Below, in pieces: positions 7,557 through 10,702 of a DNA stretch of 10,702 nt. Made by a program: the position numbers and the translations under genes. The notes beneath the pieces were generated by a model that made no database searches, was not told where the DNA came from, and saw nothing but the letters and a program-made list of their open reading frames with translations. Source of the stretch: Candidatus Bathyarchaeota archaeon (GTDB lineage Archaea; Thermoproteota; Bathyarchaeia; TCS64); assembly GCA_013619005.1 (NCBI GenBank), contig JABXKY010000087.1, positions 1-10,702 of the forward strand, in the 5' to 3' direction. Numbering within the stretch: the stretch's first letter is position 1; each line of letters begins with the position of its first letter.

Positions 7557-7727
7557 CTAGTTGAGTTTGTCCTCTGCCCAGTCATCCTCAGGGTCATCGG
7601 TCCAGCCTATGCAATCGTAGCACAGTAGGCTTTTCTCGTCTCCGCACTCCTCGCAGAACTTGGAATCGCACTCCTTGCATTCCTTGACAGCGGATACTTC
7701 CATCCCACATATCTCGCAGATAGGCAT
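7557..7727 (-). CDS. Small four-CxxC zinc-binding protein
   Basis: A 56-residue reading frame with eight cysteines in four CxxC pairs: C4/C7, C17/C20, C25/C28 and C36/C39, followed by an acidic tail rich in Asp, Glu and Trp. The cysteine spacing (C-x2-C, x9, C-x2-C, x4, C-x2-C, x7, C-x2-C) would hold two zinc ions, either as two zinc ribbons or as a cross-braced B-box/RING-like fold; the sequence alone cannot decide. Every codon from ATG 7725-7727 to TAG 7557-7559 is open, and a TATA box lies about 30 nt upstream, so the gene is believable despite its size. No ribosome-binding site is visible, which suits a leaderless transcript. It lies between AOR and the ABC operon on the same strand. The function is unknown; a protein- or nucleic-acid-binding adaptor is possible. 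Confidence 0.75.
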   Translation of the reverse strand: MPICEICGMEVSAVKECKECDSKFCEECGDEKSLLCYDCIGWTDDPEDDWAEDKLN

Positions 7728-7753
7728 TCTAGCTATACGGAATTTGCCGATGG

Positions 7754-7764
7754 AATATATACGT
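7754..7764 (-). promoter_or_regulatory. TATA-box promoter of the small zinc-binding gene
   Basis: ACGTATATATT on the minus strand (7764-7754) contains a strong archaeal TATA-like core centred about 30 nt before the ATG at 7727. It lies 9-19 nt past the end of the AOR gene, implying that the zinc-binding gene has its own start of transcription instead of relying only on read-through. Confidence 0.5.
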
Positions 7765-7772
7765 ACCGAAAA

Positions 7773-9647
7773 TTAGGGGATGTCCTTGACAGCGTGGTCA
7801 AGGTCTAACGCCCTGAGGGCCTCGGGGGTTGGATGACCGGACTCCAGGCTCCAGCCCCTCTCGGTATAGTATTCGTCAAGCATCAACTCGATGTCCATTA
7901 CGGATCCGCTGCTTCCTCCCTCCATGAGGGGGGTATCAGTGAACCGTTTCGGCACGGTGTCGTCCTTACGCCCGATTCCCTCCCTTACCCCAAACATACG
8001 CTCGATGGTAGTGATCCTTGAGCCAACGTCCCTTACTTCCTGCTCCGTCAGATTGATACCAGTCGTCAGCTCCAGCGCCTCGGCCGCCCTGGGGAACTGG
8101 AGCAGCATCATGTTCTGCATGATGTTCTTGCACGGCTGCAACGCGTCGATTACCGCGCACCAGTCCTCGAAGTAGCTGATGAGCTTGCCCTTGCCCGTGT
8201 CGGATCTCCTCATAGTCGCACCTGGCGCTCCGAACATCTCCTGACCTATCGCTGGGTCATCTGCTAGTTCGATGAAGGGCTCGCTGCGGAGGTGGTCCCC
8301 GCCTCGTGTGGCCACCGCGTATCCCAGTCCGAATCCCTTGAGGCCGCGCGGGTCGGCCATGATTAGGTCCATGCCCTTGACCGCCACCACGTACTCTTGC
8401 CCCTTGCCCAGCTTCTCGGCGGCCTTGAAGGCGCCGTCCGCCAGGATATCGCCGAATCCCTCGCGTTTCGAGATCTGGTGGATTAGGGTGATTATCGCCT
8501 CCTTGTTGCCCCAGTTGAGCTCAAGCCCCCCTGTCTCCTCCTGTGTCAGCTTACCGTTCTCGTAGAGCTCCATTGCCCAGCCGATTGCCCCCACCGTGCT
8601 GAGTATGTCTATTCCCAGCTGGTTGCAGAGGTCGTTGGCGGCCAGCGCCATCTCGATGTCATTGTTTCCCAGCCTGCTGGTGAAGCTGCCGAGGCTCTCG
8701 TACTCGGGCCCCTCGCCGTGGACCCCCCGGTAGGGGCCGTCCCTGATGGTGTATATCCTGCTGCACGGTATGGTGCACGCGAAGCACCCCCTGCCCTTGA
8801 CATTGTACTCGGCTGCAAGCTTCTCCCCGCTCACCTCGCTGGCGTGCTCAAATGTGCCCTGGGTGTAGTTACGAGTCGGTAGGAACCCACCCTTATCCGC
8901 CATCATCAGTATCCTGGTGGTGCCCATGAGTCGGCGTCCCTCATACTGCTCGTGGCTCTTGATCTCCTCCTCTAGGGCTAGGACCAGTTCCTTGAAACCC
9001 TCGGGTTTATGCACCTCTATGGAGCCCGTGCCCCTTACGGCTATGCCCTTGATGTTCTTGCTGGCCATCACCGTGCCCATACCCGTCCTAGCCGCGGCCC
9101 TTACCTGGTTCGCGAACAATGCACCGTACTTGACGCCGTTCTCCGCCGCCGGGCCGCAGATGAGCGTCTGGGTCCACGGGTCTCCCAGCTGCTTCCTTAT
9201 CCCGGTGTCCGCCTCGAACACTGTGCCGCCCCATATCCCGTGGGCGTCCTTGACATCAACCACGTCGTCCCTGATGGAGATATAGCTGGGCTTCTCCGCT
9301 CGCCCCTCGACGATGATCTGGTCGTACCCCGCGAACTTCATCTCTGGGGCGAAGTGGCCTCCCGCGTTGGTGTCCCCGAAGATTCCCGTCAGCGGGCTGC
9401 GCGCCGATACGTTGAACCTGCTCGCAGTGGGGAACATTGTTCCAACGAGGGGCCCCGTTGCCACCATGAGCTTGTTTTCGGGTCCCAGAGGGTCTGTGCC
9501 GGCGGGTACCTCCCTGTAAAGCTTTGCGGCGTTGAACCCCCTTCCTCCGATGTACTGGCGTGCCTCCTTCATGTCAAGGGGCTCTATCTTGTGGGAGCCG
9601 TCGCTCAGGTTGATCCTGAGCACCTTTCCTGCGTATCCCTTACTCAA
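7773..9647 (-). CDS. aor: Tungsten-containing aldehyde ferredoxin oxidoreductase (AOR family)
   Basis: A 624-residue cytosolic enzyme that should oxidise an aldehyde to the carboxylic acid at a tungsten bis-pterin site, passing electrons through one [4Fe-4S] cluster to ferredoxin. The N-terminal domain begins GYAGKVLRINL and has YIGGRGFNAAKLY and ATGPLVGTMFPTASRFNVSARSPLTG, all typical of the family. Cluster ligands are C288, C291, C295 (CFACTIPC) and C506 (DALQPCK). Other active-site-region marks are GPEYE (313-317), LGID (344-347) and His452 (GGDHLRSEPF). Length is normal for AOR/FOR/GOR/WOR-type enzymes, and the exact substrate cannot be read. The TTG at 9645-9647 is chosen because it gives the usual N-terminus, follows GGAGTGGGGAT, and overlaps the ferredoxin's end by 8 nt; a more upstream TTG (9681-9683) would add 12 atypical residues. 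Translation is probably coupled to the ferredoxin gene. Confidence 0.93.
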   Translation of the reverse strand: MSKGYAGKVLRINLSDGSHKIEPLDMKEARQYIGGRGFNAAKLYREVPAGTDPLGPENKLMVATGPLVGTMFPTASRFNVSARSPLTGIFGDTNAGGHFAPEMKFAGYDQIIVEGRAEKPSYISIRDDVVDVKDAHGIWGGTVFEADTGIRKQLGDPWTQTLICGPAAENGVKYGALFANQVRAAARTGMGTVMASKNIKGIAVRGTGSIEVHKPEGFKELVLALEEEIKSHEQYEGRRLMGTTRILMMADKGGFLPTRNYTQGTFEHASEVSGEKLAAEYNVKGRGCFACTIPCSRIYTIRDGPYRGVHGEGPEYESLGSFTSRLGNNDIEMALAANDLCNQLGIDILSTVGAIGWAMELYENGKLTQEETGGLELNWGNKEAIITLIHQISKREGFGDILADGAFKAAEKLGKGQEYVVAVKGMDLIMADPRGLKGFGLGYAVATRGGDHLRSEPFIELADDPAIGQEMFGAPGATMRRSDTGKGKLISYFEDWCAVIDALQPCKNIMQNMMLLQFPRAAEALELTTGINLTEQEVRDVGSRITTIERMFGVREGIGRKDDTVPKRFTDTPLMEGGSSGSVMDIELMLDEYYTERGWSLESGHPTPEALRALDLDHAVKDIP

Positions 9648-10098
9648 ATCCCCACTCCTCCTTGAGCCTGCTGAACGCCTCAATCGGCGTCTCGGTTGAT
9701 GGGGGCATCTCGACGTACTCTATCGCTGCCGTTGGGCACCTAGCCACGCATTGAGGGGCTCCCCCGCACAGGTTGCATATGAGGGCCTTGTCATTTACCT
9801 TGATGGCTCCGTAGGTGCACACGTTCTCGCATACCCCGCATCCTGTGCAGTCCTGCCAGCTGCACCATGTCAAACCCTCCTCCGTCCTTGATAACGCCTG
9901 CTCGGGGCAGGCATGGATTGGCGGGCAGTCGGTGCACTGGCGGCACGTCACAGGGTAGTCTAGACCGTACCTGTCGTCCTTGTGTACGGTGACCCTCGCG
10001 AGGGCTGGGCTGAACACGTTGAAGTATTCAAAGCTGCAGACCATCTCGCATTGACGGCAGCCGGCGCACAGCTCGGCTTTGACCTTGATGCGTTTCAT
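9640..10098 (-). CDS. Four-cluster polyferredoxin, electron-transfer partner of AOR
   Basis: A 152-residue cytosolic iron-sulfur protein with 17 cysteines. Sixteen form four cluster motifs: C11/14/17/21 (CxxCxxCxxxC), C52/55/58/64 (CxxCxxC-x5-C), C84/87/90/94 (CxxCxxCxxxC) and C108/111/117/121 (CxxC-x5-CxxxC). This is the layout of HycB/NapG-like and AorA/WOR5-small-subunit-like proteins carrying four [4Fe-4S] clusters. C79 is an extra cysteine. Lying directly before AOR with an 8-nt overlap, it is best read as the small subunit or dedicated acceptor that takes electrons from the tungsten enzyme. The ATG at 10096-10098 is preceded by AGGTGAT (10102-10108), an exact match to archaeal ribosome-binding sequence. 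No flavin subunit like that of bacterial AOR complexes is seen next to it. Confidence 0.92.
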   Translation of the reverse strand: MKRIKVKAELCAGCRQCEMVCSFEYFNVFSPALARVTVHKDDRYGLDYPVTCRQCTDCPPIHACPEQALSRTEEGLTWCSWQDCTGCGVCENVCTYGAIKVNDKALICNLCGGAPQCVARCPTAAIEYVEMPPSTETPIEAFSRLKEEWGFE

Positions 10099-10101
10099 CG
10101 C

Positions 10102-10131
10102 ATCACCTGCAGGGATGAATGGGCTTAAAAG
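10102..10131 (-). promoter_or_regulatory. Promoter/ribosome-binding region of the ferredoxin-AOR pair
   Basis: On the minus strand, CTTTTAAG (10131-10124) is a TATA-like box about 30 nt before the ferredoxin ATG, and AGGTGAT (10108-10102) is a near-perfect archaeal ribosome-binding site three bases from it. The two partly conflict: a transcript started 25 nt from this box would begin at the ribosome-binding site. Either the pair is also read from the upstream dehydratase transcript, or the true start of transcription lies a little further upstream. Confidence 0.4.
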
Positions 10132-10137
10132 TCTAGT

Positions 10138-10152
10138 CTACCAGAAAAATGG
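10138..10152 (-). terminator. Possible T-tract terminator after the dehydratase gene
   Basis: Directly after the dehydratase stop the minus strand reads CCATTTTTCTGG, a five-T run of the kind that can end transcription in archaea. No stable hairpin precedes it and the run is short, so partial read-through into the ferredoxin gene is possible. Confidence 0.3.
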
Positions 10153-10702
10153 TTAGACGACCTTTTTCAGGATCTCCATGCCCAAGTTGCCGCCGCTGAT
10201 GACGACTCCAACCCGTTTATGTGTAAACCTATCTGGGTCAGATAGGAGGGCTGCCACGCCTACGGCTCCCGCGCCCTCGACCAGCATATGAGACTCATGT
10301 AGGCAGTACTTGATGGCCGCCAGTATGTCGTCTTCTGTGAGTATGACCCATTCGTCTATGACCTCCCTGCAGATGTCGAAGCTGACGCTTCCCGGCTCAA
10401 GCCCGCCGTGGAGGCCCTCGGCATAGGTGTCCTCTAGGGGTATGTCGTGGATGTACCCCTTCCTGACGCACTCGTACATGACGGGGCTCGTGTCGCTCTG
10501 GACTCCTATCACTGTGGCGTTGGTTGCCTGCTTGATGACGGACGCGACCCCTGACGCCAACCCCCCTCCCCCCACGGGTATCAGCACGACGTCAAGGTCC
10601 GGCACGTCCTCGACCATCTCCAGCCCGACGGTGCCCTGGCCCTTGATGAGATCGATGTCGTTGTAGGCCGAGATGAAGGTCATGCCCTCCTCGGCCTCGA
10701 TC
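10153..10702 (-). CDS. PLP-dependent threonine/serine dehydratase-like enzyme, C-terminal part
   Basis: The open frame runs off the right edge, leaving about 182 visible residues; ATG 10681-10683 is internal because six in-frame codons (IEAEEG) precede it. Visible marks of the fold-type II PLP family are GQGTVGLE, the phosphate-binding tetraglycine loop VGGGGLASG and the late SGGN segment whose Ser faces the pyridine nitrogen. The ESHMLVEGAGAVGVAAL stretch is typical of threonine ammonia-lyases and serine racemases. The expected reaction is Thr to 2-oxobutyrate (or Ser to pyruvate) plus ammonia; the Schiff-base lysine lies outside the window. The protein ends soon after SGGNLGMEILKKVV with no ACT domain, so it is of the short, catabolic type rather than isoleucine-inhibited IlvA. 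Serine racemase or hydroxyaspartate ammonia-lyase cannot be excluded. Confidence 0.88.
   Translation of the reverse strand, partial: IEAEEGMTFISAYNDIDLIKGQGTVGLEMVEDVPDLDVVLIPVGGGGLASGVASVIKQATNATVIGVQSDTSPVMYECVRKGYIHDIPLEDTYAEGLHGGLEPGSVSFDICREVIDEWVILTEDDILAAIKYCLHESHMLVEGAGAVGVAALLSDPDRFTHKRVGVVISGGNLGMEILKKVV

Noticed and set aside
9009..9665. Plus-strand 218-residue frame opposite AOR
   Set aside because: It is a long open frame caused by high GC at third positions of AOR codons; it contains no family motif and AOR is unambiguous.
9648..9683. Twelve-residue N-terminal extension of AOR from an upstream TTG
   Set aside because: It would deepen the overlap with the ferredoxin and adds Ser/Arg-rich residues not expected before the family's GYAGKVLRINL start.
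10141..10152. CCAGAAAAATGG as a regulatory inverted repeat
   Set aside because: Only three base pairs match on each side; it is better explained as a short T tract after the dehydratase stop.
1..10702. tRNA, rRNA, CRISPR arrays, insertion sequences or toxin-antitoxin pairs
   Set aside because: No cloverleaf-like, regularly spaced repeat, transposase or small toxin frame was recognised; nearly every base is in the genes listed.

Overview
The window looks archaeal. It carries a tungstopterin aldehyde ferredoxin oxidoreductase (AOR) with its own four-cluster ferredoxin. TATA-like boxes sit about 25-31 nt upstream of several starts, which suggests leaderless or nearly leaderless transcripts. Other starts have the archaeal ribosome-binding form GGTGAT or GGAGG, and TTG/GTG starts are used. 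Base composition is moderate to high GC in the metabolic genes. I cannot place the lineage; an anaerobic uncultured archaeon that ferments peptides or amino acids is the most natural reading, but that is inference.

Layout from left to right. Positions 1-41 appear to be the 3' end of a plus-strand gene. It meets, tail to tail, a minus-strand cyclophilin-like gene of the TM1367 type (38-412). A short divergent promoter region (413-464) follows. Then comes a large plus-strand FtsX/MacB-like permease (465-3248). Its stop codon overlaps that of a minus-strand ABC operon, read right to left as large permease paralogue (7515-4573), minimal 201-residue permease (4532-3927) and MacB-type ATPase (3937-3245). 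Upstream of that operon is a tiny four-CxxC zinc-binding protein (7727-7557) with its own TATA box. Next is a ferredoxin-AOR pair (10098-9640 and 9647-7773), which overlap by 8 nt. At the right edge is the 3' part of a PLP-dependent threonine dehydratase-like gene (10702-10153).

The most unusual part is the ABC locus. Two paralogous permeases of about 930-980 residues each have a signal peptide, a carboxypeptidase-regulatory-like beta domain, a helical stalk and three extra membrane helices. These precede a MacB-like core with a large ectodomain, and a conserved cytosolic domain of about 120 residues follows it. They flank one ATPase and one small permease that has lost almost all of the usual MacB ectodomain. 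This suggests an asymmetric heterodimeric machine with two alternative large subunits sharing one small permease and one ATPase. The cores are about 60% identical by eye over the last 130 membrane-core residues, while the ectodomains are far more diverged.

The right half is metabolic. The ferredoxin should take electrons from the AOR active site, and the dehydratase would make 2-oxoacids and ammonia from Thr/Ser, which fits amino-acid fermentation. No RNA genes, CRISPR arrays, insertion sequences or origins were seen. No gene-free stretch exceeds about 60 bases.
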